Source: Janthinobacterium fluminis
Lineage (GTDB): Bacteria > Pseudomonadota > Gammaproteobacteria > Burkholderiales > Burkholderiaceae_D
Assembly: GCF_028595325.1 (NCBI RefSeq)
Contig: NZ_JAQQXR010000003.1
Span: 1-64,000, forward strand
Reading direction: 5' to 3'
Length of the DNA stretch: 64,000 bases
Program-made: the position numbers and the translations under genes
In this document: positions 26,936 to 34,194 of the stretch, piece after piece
Numbering within the stretch: the first letter of the stretch is position 1
How the letters are laid out: every line of letters starts with the position of its first letter
Notes under the pieces: generated by a model
Database searches by the model: none
Told to the model about the DNA's origin: nothing
What the model saw: only the letters and a program-made list of their open reading frames with translations

Positions 26936-26942
26936 CGGATAC
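26936..26942. repeat. Left target-site duplication of the cassette
   Basis: CGGATAC immediately precedes the left inverted repeat, and the same seven bases follow the right inverted repeat at 28442-28448. Confidence 0.75.
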
Positions 26943-27039
26943 TGAGTATTCTTATCACTGTCGCCACCCATTCTTATAAGTCGCCGCCACCTGTTCTCAA
27001 TAACCGCCGCCCCCCAATCGCATTGAACGCCGCCACTCG
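26943..27039 (+). repeat. Left inverted repeat with tandem ~22-bp units
   Basis: Contains four degenerate copies of a unit with core GCCGCCAC. Differs from the right copy at seven positions, six of which have weakened the unit consensus in this copy. Confidence 0.85.
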
Positions 27040-27149
27040 GGCTTGTGAGAATTTTCGCATTTTTCAGATGAGCAAGATGTTATCCTCTATGGCCATCGGC
27101 CGAGTTCGGCCAACACCGGACATCGCAATTTGAGGAAGAAACGGCTTTT

Positions 27150-27707
27150 ATGAATGATTACGAGAAAGCAAATCGTGAGAGACTTATTTCGTTGCTCTCC
27201 AAGCTGCCTGCGAGTGAGTCTCCGGTGGGCTGGGAGGTTTCGGGAAGATTCGCGGTGGGCGGCCTTACAGAAATCGGCTTCGCTAAGAATGCGGAGCTAC
27301 TTCTCGTGATTTCCAGCAGTGGCAGGGGTGTAATCGACTGTGCGCAGGGAAAAAAGATATTCCGCGATGACGAACCTGACGGCGATTGGTACAAACCCTT
27401 GGAACTCATATGCGAAGGAATCGGCCCTCTTGAGGCCGAGGTTATCCAGATCGCAGGGCTGAATGGCGGTGGCTTGCCAATGTCGAACAGGTTTGCCGAA
27501 TCTTTGGAAATCGTTTCGCCCGAATGGCCAAAGTCGAATCTGATCTTTTGCGCGCCATACAAGTCAGCTTTAATCGAAGGACATCAGGGCGGATGTGTGA
27601 ACATCGCGTCCGACTATCTCCGTGCGTACGGGTTCTCTTGGTCTGGAAACACATTTGTGTATGCGACGGGCAGCGACATTACAACTTTTAGGCGAACCAT
27701 TCCTTAG
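27150..27707 (+). CDS. Cassette cargo protein of unknown function (185 aa)
   Basis: The gene starts at ATG 27150 after GAGGAAGAAACGG, an acceptable ribosome binding site at a slightly long distance. The product is a soluble, mildly acidic protein without signal peptide or membrane segment. Notable stretches are GWEVSGRFAVGGLTEIGFA near 27-45, ISSSGRGVIDCAQGKKIFRDDEPDGDWY near 54-80 and GGCVNIASDYLRAYGFSWSG near 147-166. I recognise no family; the alternating beta pattern and size are compatible with an immunity-type or accessory protein, which is only a guess. Codon use is far less GC-biased than in neighbouring genes, supporting transfer with the cassette. Confidence 0.75.
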   Translation: MNDYEKANRERLISLLSKLPASESPVGWEVSGRFAVGGLTEIGFAKNAELLLVISSSGRGVIDCAQGKKIFRDDEPDGDWYKPLELICEGIGPLEAEVIQIAGLNGGGLPMSNRFAESLEIVSPEWPKSNLIFCAPYKSALIEGHQGGCVNIASDYLRAYGFSWSGNTFVYATGSDITTFRRTIP

Positions 27708-28015
27708 CTACCGCAGTCGGCCACTAGCGGACATCGGCTAGGCTTGACTGAAGCGGCCACTGCGAATGTCAGGCCCCAATTCGATTGTTAATATGTCAAA
27801 ATTGGCGAACCAAGTCGCTGCGTTTTTTGTCGGTTTTGTTAAACCTGTATGAAAATGCAGGAATCTTAAAGGTGCCCCGTGGTTGAAGGGTTTCCTTGGT
27901 GGATGACAGGGGGTGTTATATCGCAGGCACCCATGTTAACTCGGTGTTTTGCGATCTATAACACGTTAGAAGGTACGCGCACACTGTAATTTTCAAACCA
28001 CAAAGGAGAGCATTT
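27708..28015. other. 308-bp non-coding interior of the cassette
   Basis: A/T-rich region between the two cargo genes. It contains a long stem-loop (27913-27964) and the first copy of an 11-bp direct repeat ATGACAGGGGG (27903-27913; second copy 28153-28163). No reading frame is convincing. Confidence 0.5.
27913..27964. repeat. Stem-loop upstream of the 46-aa cassette gene
   Basis: GTGTTATA-TCGCA pairs with TGCGA-TC-TATAACAC across a 24-base loop; the two bases TC bulge on the right arm. Ending 51 bases before the small gene, it could be an operator, an attenuator or a structured leader. Confidence 0.5.
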
Positions 28016-28156
28016 ATGGCACTTAAACCTGGACCAAAGCCGATAGCAAAATCAACAGGGAAGCCGGATCAGCGCCGCCGTGATAACAAAACCACACCAG
28101 GGAATACACCGTCCCTCAAACCTAGCAAATCTAGCAATCCCCCAAAAAGTAAATGA
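28016..28156 (+). CDS. 46-aa basic, Pro/Ser/Lys-rich peptide in the cassette
   Basis: ATG 28016 is preceded by AAAGGAGAG at ideal distance, one of the strongest ribosome binding sites in the window. The peptide starts MALKPGPKPIAKST and is disordered, with 9 Lys and 8 Pro and no hydrophobic stretch. No family is recognised. It could be a nucleic-acid-binding peptide or a chance frame; the ribosome binding site and the structured leader speak for translation. Confidence 0.5.
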   Translation: MALKPGPKPIAKSTGKPDQRRRDNKTTPGNTPSLKPSKSSNPPKSK

Positions 28157-28344
28157 CAGGGGGCTCGCTAATTTGCCCTTCTAACCCAAACAATCCAGCG
28201 GACGCCTAACGGCGCCGCTGATAGGTAACGCTGAACGACCGCTATGTAGAATCGCAACGGTCCGCAATGGGGTGGAAGCAGTCCTTCGCTGCCCTTAGGT
28301 GATGGCCGCAGCCACAGCAGAGCGCTGGCGGTAACCAACGAGAA
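28157..28344. other. Non-coding right part of the cassette interior
   Basis: After the second ATGACAGGGGG repeat comes a stretch with a short palindrome (CGGCGCCG) and no credible reading frame; it leads into the right inverted repeat. Confidence 0.4.
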
Positions 28345-28441
28345 CGAGTGGCGGCGTTCAATGCGATTGGGTGGCGGCGGTCAGTGAGAACAGGTGGCGG
28401 CGACTTATGAGAATGGGTGGCGGCAGTGATGAGAATATTCA
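28345..28441 (-). repeat. Right inverted repeat with tandem ~22-bp units
   Basis: Reverse complement of the left repeat with 90/97 identity. Four units with core GCCGCCACC followed by TTCTCA are visible. It is followed by the right target duplication CGGATAC at 28442-28448. Confidence 0.85.
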
Positions 28442-28620
28442 CGGATACCAAGAAATCAGCAGCTAAGACACCGCCTGGCGCCATTCCATGCCGATATGAA
28501 AATAGTCCGCACATTCCCGAAATGGGGATACACAGAGCTTACATGGAACGATAACAAAGGAGACGAGCGAAAGACATCGCCGAACAGAAGTCCGTAACCA
28601 TTTGATTTTAAAGGAAGATT

Positions 28621-28696
28621 TGGTGCGGCTGGCGGGGATCGAACCCACGACCCTTGGCTTCGGAGGCCAATACTCTATCCACTGAGCTACAGCCGC
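28621..28696 (-). tRNA. tRNA-Arg (anticodon CCG)
   Basis: The minus strand folds as a 76-nt tRNA with encoded CCA. Acceptor GCGGCTG pairs with CAGCCGC, the D arm is GCTCAGTGGATAGAGT, and the anticodon stem TTGGC/GCCAA encloses loop CTCCGAA (anticodon CCG, reads CGG). The T arm is GTGGGTTCGATCCCCGC. No variable long arm. It stands alone, 170 bases to the right of the mobile cassette. Confidence 0.96.
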
Positions 28697-28782
28697 GCGG
28701 GGGGAATGTCTGAATTGACACGAAGGATACCGTCTTTCGGAGCTCGCGTCCATGGAAAGTGTCGCATCCGGGGCAAATTCGA

Positions 28783-28811
28783 TTCCAAAGACAATTTTTT
28801 GAGTCTATAAT
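28783..28811 (+). promoter_or_regulatory. Promoter of the cytochrome c5 gene
   Basis: A consensus -10 TATAAT (28806-28811) is preceded at 17 bases by TTCCAA, 84 bases before the start codon. The -35 match is weak but the -10 is perfect. Confidence 0.55.
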
Positions 28812-28894
28812 CGCGGGTTTGGCGAAGGTTTGCATCGCGACATGCAAAGACGATACGCCGCACTGCCACCAGCCTCGAAAATCGTAAGGAAATC

Positions 28895-29473
28895 ATGAGC
28901 GACGCACACAACGAACACGAATCCGCCATCAGAACGCCTAAGCAACTCGTTGCTGCCGTTGCAGGCTTCTTTTTGGTCACCGTCATTGGCATTATTCTGC
29001 TGGTGCAGTTTGTCACGACGGAAAAGCTGACCGGTCGCGGCTCCGACAGCCAAGACCCGCAAGTGGTCGCCGCACGCCTGAGCCCTGTGGCCGATGAAGG
29101 CTTCACGCTGAAAGATGCGAACGGACCGAAACAATTGCAAGCGGCCGAAGCCGTGTACACGGCCATTTGCGCCGCCTGCCACGCCACCGGCGCCGCCGGC
29201 GCACCGAAACTGGGCGACAACGGCGCCTGGGCGGCACGCCTTGCCCAAGGTTACGACACGCTGCTCAAGCACGCCATCGAAGGTATCCGCGCGATGCCAG
29301 CCAAAGGCGGCAATCCGGACCTGGACGATGTCGAAGTGGCCCGCGCCGTGGTGTACATGGCCAACGCTTCCGGCGCCAAGTTCAAGGAACCTGCCGTACC
29401 GGCGCCGGCCGCTGCCGCCGCTGGCGACGCCTCTGCCGCTGCTGCCGCTCCGGCAGCCGAAGAAAAGAAATAA
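28895..29473 (+). CDS. Membrane-anchored cytochrome c5
   Basis: A 192-aa protein with one N-terminal membrane anchor (about 17-41, LVAAVAGFFLVTVIGIILLVQF) and a periplasmic cytochrome c5-type domain. The haem site is CAACH at about 92-96 and the Met ligand lies in IRAMPAKGG near 132. The C-terminal tail is Ala/Pro-rich and charged. Such cytochromes carry electrons between the bc1 complex and terminal oxidases or reductases. ATG 28895 is preceded by TAAGGAAA. A strong terminator follows, so the gene is monocistronic. It is a possible electron donor to the NO reductase elsewhere in the window (inference). Confidence 0.93.
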   Translation: MSDAHNEHESAIRTPKQLVAAVAGFFLVTVIGIILLVQFVTTEKLTGRGSDSQDPQVVAARLSPVADEGFTLKDANGPKQLQAAEAVYTAICAACHATGAAGAPKLGDNGAWAARLAQGYDTLLKHAIEGIRAMPAKGGNPDLDDVEVARAVVYMANASGAKFKEPAVPAPAAAAAGDASAAAAAPAAEEKK

Positions 29474-29537
29474 ACGCAGGGCGCCGCTTCAGGCGGCGCT
29501 GCGAGGCTGGCCGGCTGGCCGCCTTACCTTGCACAAA

Positions 29538-29567
29538 GCCGCCCTGGCAAACCGGGCGGCTTTTTTT
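29538..29567 (+). terminator. Rho-independent terminator of the cytochrome c5 gene
   Basis: GCCGCCC pairs with GGGCGGC across a 9-base loop and is followed by seven T. Confidence 0.88.
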
Positions 29568-29633
29568 ACGCCGGCGTTTTTGCGGCGCCTGGCGTTGCTG
29601 CCGCTTGCTGCAGCAGCTTTGCGTGTAAAAGCT

Positions 29634-29667
29634 GGGGTCGGACCCCACAAACCCGGGGTCAGACCCC
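29634..29667. repeat. Two short GGGGTC-GACCCC palindromes
   Basis: GGGGTCGGACCCC (29634-29646) and GGGGTCAGACCCC (29655-29667) lie eight bases apart. They share the GGGGTC...GACCCC ends with the longer dispersed palindromes near 36.4 and 60.9 kb and look like a related REP-type repeat. Confidence 0.6.
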
Positions 29668-29712
29668 TGGGTGGCGCCGCGGGCTTCTGCCGGCGGCGCG
29701 GGGCGCACCATG

Positions 29713-29750
29713 AAAAATGCCGCCCGGCGCGAACCGGGCGGCATTGTTTT
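29713..29750 (-). terminator. Terminator of the first M13 peptidase gene
   Basis: ATGCCGCCCGG and CCGGGCGGCAT form an 11-bp stem with a 6-base loop; on the minus strand it is followed by TTTTT. A T-rich stretch on the other side may allow action on the plus strand too. Confidence 0.8.
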
Positions 29751-29778
29751 CACCGCACCCGCCGCAGCGGGGGCAGGC

Positions 29779-31845
29779 TTACCACATGATGACGCGCTCT
29801 TTCGGCGGCAGGTACATCTTGTCGCCCGCTTTCACGCCAAACGCGCTGTAGAAGCCCGGCTGGTTGCGCATCGTGCCGTTGGCGCGGAACTGGCCCGGCG
29901 AATGCGGGTCCGTCTTCAGCAGCACCAGTTGCTGCGCCTCGCGCATCTTCATGCGCCATACCTGGGCGAAGCCCGCGTAGAAGCGCTGTTCGCCCGTGAA
30001 GCCGTCAATGACGGGCGCCTTCTTGCCACCCAGCGACAGTTTGTAAGCCTTGTAGGCGATCGCCACGCCGGAGTTGTCGGCAATGTTTTCGCCCAGCGTC
30101 AGCTCGCCGTTGACGTGGTGGCCCTTAACCGGGCTGAAGGCGTTGTACTGCGCCACCAGTTGCTTGGTCTTGGCCGCGAAGTTCTTGTGGTCGGCAGCCG
30201 TCCACCAATCGCGCAGGTTGCCGTCGCCGTCGTATTGCGCGCCCTGGTCGTCGAAGCCGTGGCTGATTTCATGGCCGATGACGGCGCCGATGGCGCCGTA
30301 GTTGACGGCGTCGTCGGCGTTGGCGTCGAAGAACGGCGGCTGCAGGATCGACGCAGGGAAGACGATTTCATTCAGTTCCGGGTTGTAGTAAGCGTTCACT
30401 GTCTGCGGCGTCATGCCCCACTCGTCGCGGTCGATCGGCTTGCCCAGCTTGTTGAGCTCGCGGTTGTACTCGACCGCGCGCGAGCGCAGCACGTTGCCGA
30501 CCAGGTCGTCCTTGCTCACCGTCAGCGCCGCATAGTCGCGCCATTTGTTCGGATAGCCGATCTTCGTCGTGAACTTCGACAGCTTGTCCTGCGCCTGTTT
30601 CTTGGTCGCCGTGCTCATCCAGTCGAGCTTGTCGATGCTTTGCTTGTAGGCCGTCATCAGGTTCTTCACCAGCACTTCCATGCGCGCCTTGCGCTCGGCG
30701 GGGAAGTATTGCTCGACGTACAGCTTGCCGACGCTCTCGCCCAGCGCGCCCTCGACGACGCCGACGCCGCGTTTCCAGCGCGGCCGCATTTCCGTCACGC
30801 CCGTCAGCGCCGTGCCGTAGAAGGCGAAGTTTTCATCGACGAAGGCTTTCGACAGGTAGGGCGCCGCCGCGTGCACCAACTGCCACTGGAAGTAGGCTTG
30901 CCACGTCGCTAGCGGGGTCTTGCCCAGCACCTCGTTGAAGCCTTTCAGGTAGCTGGGCTGGCTGACGATGACGTAGCTGGCCTTGCCGCTGATGCCGGCC
31001 GCGTCCAGGTAGGCGCTCCAGTCGTAGCCGGGGGTCAGTTGGGCCAGTTGCGCCAGTTCGACCTTGTTGTAGGTCTTGACGGGGTCGCGGTTCTCGACCT
31101 TGCTCCACTGTACTTTGGCCAGCTCCGTCTCCAGCGCCAGCACGTCCTTGGCGTTGGCGGCCGCGTTGGCGTCACCGGCCAGCGTCAGCATTTTTTCCAC
31201 GTGGGCCAGATATTTCACCCGCGTGGCGGCCTTGTCCGCTTCCAGGTAGTAGTCGCGGTCGGGCAGGCCCAGGCCGCCCTGGCCGAAGTCGGCCACGTAT
31301 TTCGTCGAATCCTTGGCGTCCTGGTGTATGCTGAAGTCGTAAGGCGAGGCCACGCCCATTTTGCTGAAGGCCGCCAGCAGGGCCGGGATTTCCTGTTTGT
31401 CGCGCAGCGCGGCGACGCGGCTCAGCTGCGGCGCCAGCGGCGCCAGGCCCAGTTGCTCCAGCTTTTGCTCGTCCATGTAACTGGCGTAAAAGTCGCCGAT
31501 TTTCTGCGCGTCGGAACCGGCCATGCGGTTCGGGTTCGCGGCGGCCGCCTCGATGATGCCGCGCAGCTGCGGCTGGGTGTCGTCGGCCAGCTTGGCGAAG
31601 CTGCCCCAGCTCGACTTGTCGGCCGGGATCTCCGTCGTCGCCAGCCATTTGCCGTTGAGGTGCTGGAAGAAGTCGTCCTGGGCGCGCACGCCGCTGTCGA
31701 CGTATTCGACGGCAATGCCCGACAGCGGCGCCGCTTTCACGCTGGCGGCGGCCGGGCTCTTGGCGGCGCTTTTGGCCACATCGGCTGCGCCGGCGACGCC
31801 GGTGAGCAGGCTCAAGGTTAATGCACTCAGCAGATATCGTTTCAC
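29779..31845 (-). CDS. M13 family metallopeptidase (neprilysin/PepO-like), copy 1
   Basis: A 688-aa exported zinc peptidase. Signal peptide about 1-22 (VKRYLLSALTLSLLTGVAGA). The N-terminal M13 domain has GVRAQDDFFQHLNGKWL. The zinc site is GAVIGHEISHGFDDQGA (HExxH) and the third ligand is in GELTLGENIADNSG; NAYYNPELNEIVFPASILQPPFF precedes them. The protein ends ERVIMW, as in the family. It probably degrades peptides in the periplasm. GTG 31845 is chosen: it has TAAGGA six bases upstream and the paralogous gene also starts with GTG at the same VKRYLLS. A TTG-type extension is unlikely. Confidence 0.92.
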   Translation of the reverse strand: MKRYLLSALTLSLLTGVAGAADVAKSAAKSPAAASVKAAPLSGIAVEYVDSGVRAQDDFFQHLNGKWLATTEIPADKSSWGSFAKLADDTQPQLRGIIEAAAANPNRMAGSDAQKIGDFYASYMDEQKLEQLGLAPLAPQLSRVAALRDKQEIPALLAAFSKMGVASPYDFSIHQDAKDSTKYVADFGQGGLGLPDRDYYLEADKAATRVKYLAHVEKMLTLAGDANAAANAKDVLALETELAKVQWSKVENRDPVKTYNKVELAQLAQLTPGYDWSAYLDAAGISGKASYVIVSQPSYLKGFNEVLGKTPLATWQAYFQWQLVHAAAPYLSKAFVDENFAFYGTALTGVTEMRPRWKRGVGVVEGALGESVGKLYVEQYFPAERKARMEVLVKNLMTAYKQSIDKLDWMSTATKKQAQDKLSKFTTKIGYPNKWRDYAALTVSKDDLVGNVLRSRAVEYNRELNKLGKPIDRDEWGMTPQTVNAYYNPELNEIVFPASILQPPFFDANADDAVNYGAIGAVIGHEISHGFDDQGAQYDGDGNLRDWWTAADHKNFAAKTKQLVAQYNAFSPVKGHHVNGELTLGENIADNSGVAIAYKAYKLSLGGKKAPVIDGFTGEQRFYAGFAQVWRMKMREAQQLVLLKTDPHSPGQFRANGTMRNQPGFYSAFGVKAGDKMYLPPKERVIMW

Positions 31846-32029
31846 ATCATTCCTTATCAAGTTAAACAGCACAATATGTCTGGCTTACCTGACCAGCATT
31901 GCGGTGGGCTGGCCGGTTTTTGACTGTATCATAGAGCCACGGCGGATTGTTGGCATCTTCGCCATTGAGGCAAAAAGGCCACGGCCGGCGCTGCCGAACC
32001 AATCGCCGCCGCGCGGTCTAACTAAGACC

Positions 32030-34135
32030 ATGCCACTCTCCGACTTCATCCGCGCCAACCTCGACTGCATTCTTGGGCACTGGGAGCTGTTCGCGCAACA
32101 AATTCCGTCCGCGCGCGGCATGAACACGGCGTCGCTGCGCGACCACGCCAAGGGCATCTTGTTGGCGATCGCGGACGACCTGGAACGGCCGCAGACGGCG
32201 CTGGAGGAGGATGCGAAATCGAAGGGCCGGGGGCCGCACAGCGGCGACGACAGCGAGGCCGAAATGCACGGCGCGGCCCGGGTGGCCGAGGGCTTCAGCG
32301 TCAACGACGCGATGGCCGAGTACCGCGCGCTGCGCGCCAGCGTGCTGCGCCTGCGGCGGGCCGCCGACGCCGGAGAGGGGCCGGCCGTCGTCGCCGAGCT
32401 GACCCGCTTCAACGAGGCGCTCGACCAGGCGCTCAGCGAGTCGCTGGCGCGCTTCGCCAGCGACAACGAGCGTTTCACGCGGCTGTTCGACACGCTGCTG
32501 TCCTCGTCGCCCGACCTGAACTATGTTTTCGACCTCGACGGCCGCCTGATCTACGCCAACAAGGCGCTGACGAGCATCTATGGCCGGGCGCTGCGCGACG
32601 TGGTCGGCAAAACCCTGCTGGAACTGGGCGCGCCGGCGGCAGCCGACCTGCGCAAGTATTTCCGTCCCGTCATCGACGACAAGCTGACCTACCGCGGCGA
32701 AATGCCCTACCCCTACGCGAACGGCAAAAAGAACGTCTACGATTTCCTGCTGGTGCCGGTGCTGAGCGCCACGGGCAAGGTCGAGGCCGTCGCCGGCACC
32801 GCGCGCGACGTCACCGAGCGCAAGGAAACGGAGGAGCGCATCCGCCGCAGCGCCAACTACGATTTCCTCACCGACTTGCCGAACCGCGGCCTGTTCCGCG
32901 ACCGCCTGGAACAGGAGGTCAAACGCGCCGCCCGCACGGGACGGCCGCTGGCGCTGTTCTTCATCGACCTGGACGGTTTCAAGGAAGTCAACGACCGCCT
33001 CGGCCACGACGCCGGCGACCAGTTGCTGCAGCAGACGGCGCACCGCATCAGCGCCTGCGTGCGCGACGCCGACACGGTGGCGCGCCTGGGCGGCGACGAA
33101 TTCACCGTCATCCTCGGCGACGTCAGCAAAACCGGCCACGTCGAAATCCTGGCCCAGCAAATCCTCGACGCGCTGGCCCAGCCCTTCACGCTGCGCAACA
33201 AGGACGTGTACATCTCCGGCAGCATCGGCATCACGCTGTATCCGCAGGACGCCGGCACCCCCGAGGGCTTGCTCGGCAACGCGGACCAGGCCATGTATGT
33301 GGCGAAAAAAAGCGGGCGCAACCGCTTCAGCTTCTTCACGGCCGGCATGCGCGACGCCGCCTGGGCGCGCATGAAGCTGATCGACGAACTGCGCCACGCG
33401 CTGCCGCAGCGCCAGCTGGACGTCTACTACCAGCCCATCGTCGAGCTGGCGCGGGGCGCCACCGTCAAGGCCGAAGCGCTGCTGCGCTGGCACCACCCGC
33501 AGGCCGGCCTGATGCTGCCGGACAGCTTCATCGGCCTGGCCGAGGAAACCGGCCTGATCGGCGAAATCGGCGACTGGGTGCTGGGCCAGGCCGCGGCGCT
33601 GGCGCGCGAATGGGCGGCGCGGCAGGGCGGCCCCTTCCAGATCAGCGTCAACAAGTCGCCGGTGGAATTCATGAGCAAGACGCCCGTGCGCAACTGGGAC
33701 ACCTACCTGGCGCGCGACGCCCCCGGCCAGCAGTGCCTCAGCGTGGAAATCACCGAAGGCGTGCTGCTCAACGACTCGCCCTGGGTCCGGGACAAGCTGG
33801 CCAGCCTGCACAACTGCGGCGTCGAGCTGACCATCGACGACTTCGGCACCGGCTACGCCTCGCTGGCCTACCTGAAGAAATTCAAGGTCGACTACCTGAA
33901 AATCGACCAATCCTTCGTGCAAGACATGGATAGCGGCGGCGACAGCCGCGTCTTCGCCGAAACCATCATCGTCATGGCGCACAAGCTGGGGCTGAAGGTG
34001 ATCGCCGAGGGCGTCGAAACGGCCGAGCAGCGCGACTGGCTGAAGGCGGCCGGCTGCGACTACGCCCAGGGCTACCTGTTTTCCGCGGCCGTGCCGGCCG
34101 CCGATTTCATGGCGCTGCTGGGCGCGGCGCCATAA
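32030..34135 (+). CDS. RsbRD-PAS-GGDEF-EAL cyclic-di-GMP protein
   Basis: A 701-aa cytoplasmic sensor. Residues 1-145 resemble the RsbRD N-terminal helical domain (LRDHAKGILLAIADDL, GFSVNDAMAEYRALRASV). A PAS domain follows at about 150-265. The GGDEF domain has intact GGDEF at 354-358 and an inhibitory I-site RDAD at 345-348. The EAL domain has EAL at 482-484, DDFGTGYASL and AEGVETAEQ, also intact. It can therefore be both a diguanylate cyclase and a phosphodiesterase; which activity dominates cannot be read. No transmembrane segment. It stands between two M13 peptidase genes in opposite orientation. ATG 32030 begins the recognised domain; upstream in-frame codons are not conserved-looking. 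Confidence 0.93.
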   Translation: MPLSDFIRANLDCILGHWELFAQQIPSARGMNTASLRDHAKGILLAIADDLERPQTALEEDAKSKGRGPHSGDDSEAEMHGAARVAEGFSVNDAMAEYRALRASVLRLRRAADAGEGPAVVAELTRFNEALDQALSESLARFASDNERFTRLFDTLLSSSPDLNYVFDLDGRLIYANKALTSIYGRALRDVVGKTLLELGAPAAADLRKYFRPVIDDKLTYRGEMPYPYANGKKNVYDFLLVPVLSATGKVEAVAGTARDVTERKETEERIRRSANYDFLTDLPNRGLFRDRLEQEVKRAARTGRPLALFFIDLDGFKEVNDRLGHDAGDQLLQQTAHRISACVRDADTVARLGGDEFTVILGDVSKTGHVEILAQQILDALAQPFTLRNKDVYISGSIGITLYPQDAGTPEGLLGNADQAMYVAKKSGRNRFSFFTAGMRDAAWARMKLIDELRHALPQRQLDVYYQPIVELARGATVKAEALLRWHHPQAGLMLPDSFIGLAEETGLIGEIGDWVLGQAAALAREWAARQGGPFQISVNKSPVEFMSKTPVRNWDTYLARDAPGQQCLSVEITEGVLLNDSPWVRDKLASLHNCGVELTIDDFGTGYASLAYLKKFKVDYLKIDQSFVQDMDSGGDSRVFAETIIVMAHKLGLKVIAEGVETAEQRDWLKAAGCDYAQGYLFSAAVPAADFMALLGAAP

Positions 34136-34173
34136 AGCAAACACGCCCCGGGCGCGCGGGCGGCCGGGGCGTG
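34133..34173 (-). terminator. Terminator between convergent GGDEF/EAL and second M13 gene
   Basis: CACGCCCCGG and CCGGGGCGTG form a 10-bp stem; on the minus strand it is followed by TTTGCTTT. It serves the M13 gene and may block readthrough from the plus strand. Confidence 0.65.
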
Positions 34174-34194
34174 CACTGTCAGCGGCGCCTCACC

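Larger units (their letters stand above)
26943..28441. mobile_element. 1499-bp non-autonomous mobile insertion cassette
   Basis: The element is bounded by 97-bp inverted repeats (26943-27039 and 28345-28441) that match at 90 of 97 positions without gaps. It begins TGAGTATTC and ends GAATATTCA, so the termini are 5'-TG...CA-3'. It is flanked by a 7-bp direct repeat (CGGATAC). Each end is made of four tandem, degenerate ~22-bp units with the core CGCCGCCAC followed by TTCTCA. Repeated end units, TG/CA termini and such duplications are known from IS21-type elements, but no transposase is encoded, so it must be mobilised in trans (inference). The interior is clearly A/T-richer than the chromosome. 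Cargo: a 185-aa protein and a 46-aa peptide of unknown function. Confidence 0.85.

Noticed and set aside
26943-27039. CRISPR-like array because of the regularly spaced GCCGCCAC units
   Set aside because: Units are contiguous and degenerate, without unique spacers, and recur inverted at the other end of an element with a target duplication.
31523-32029. N-terminal extension of the GGDEF/EAL frame to 31523
   Set aside because: It runs antiparallel through the first M13 peptidase gene; domain homology begins at ATG 32030.
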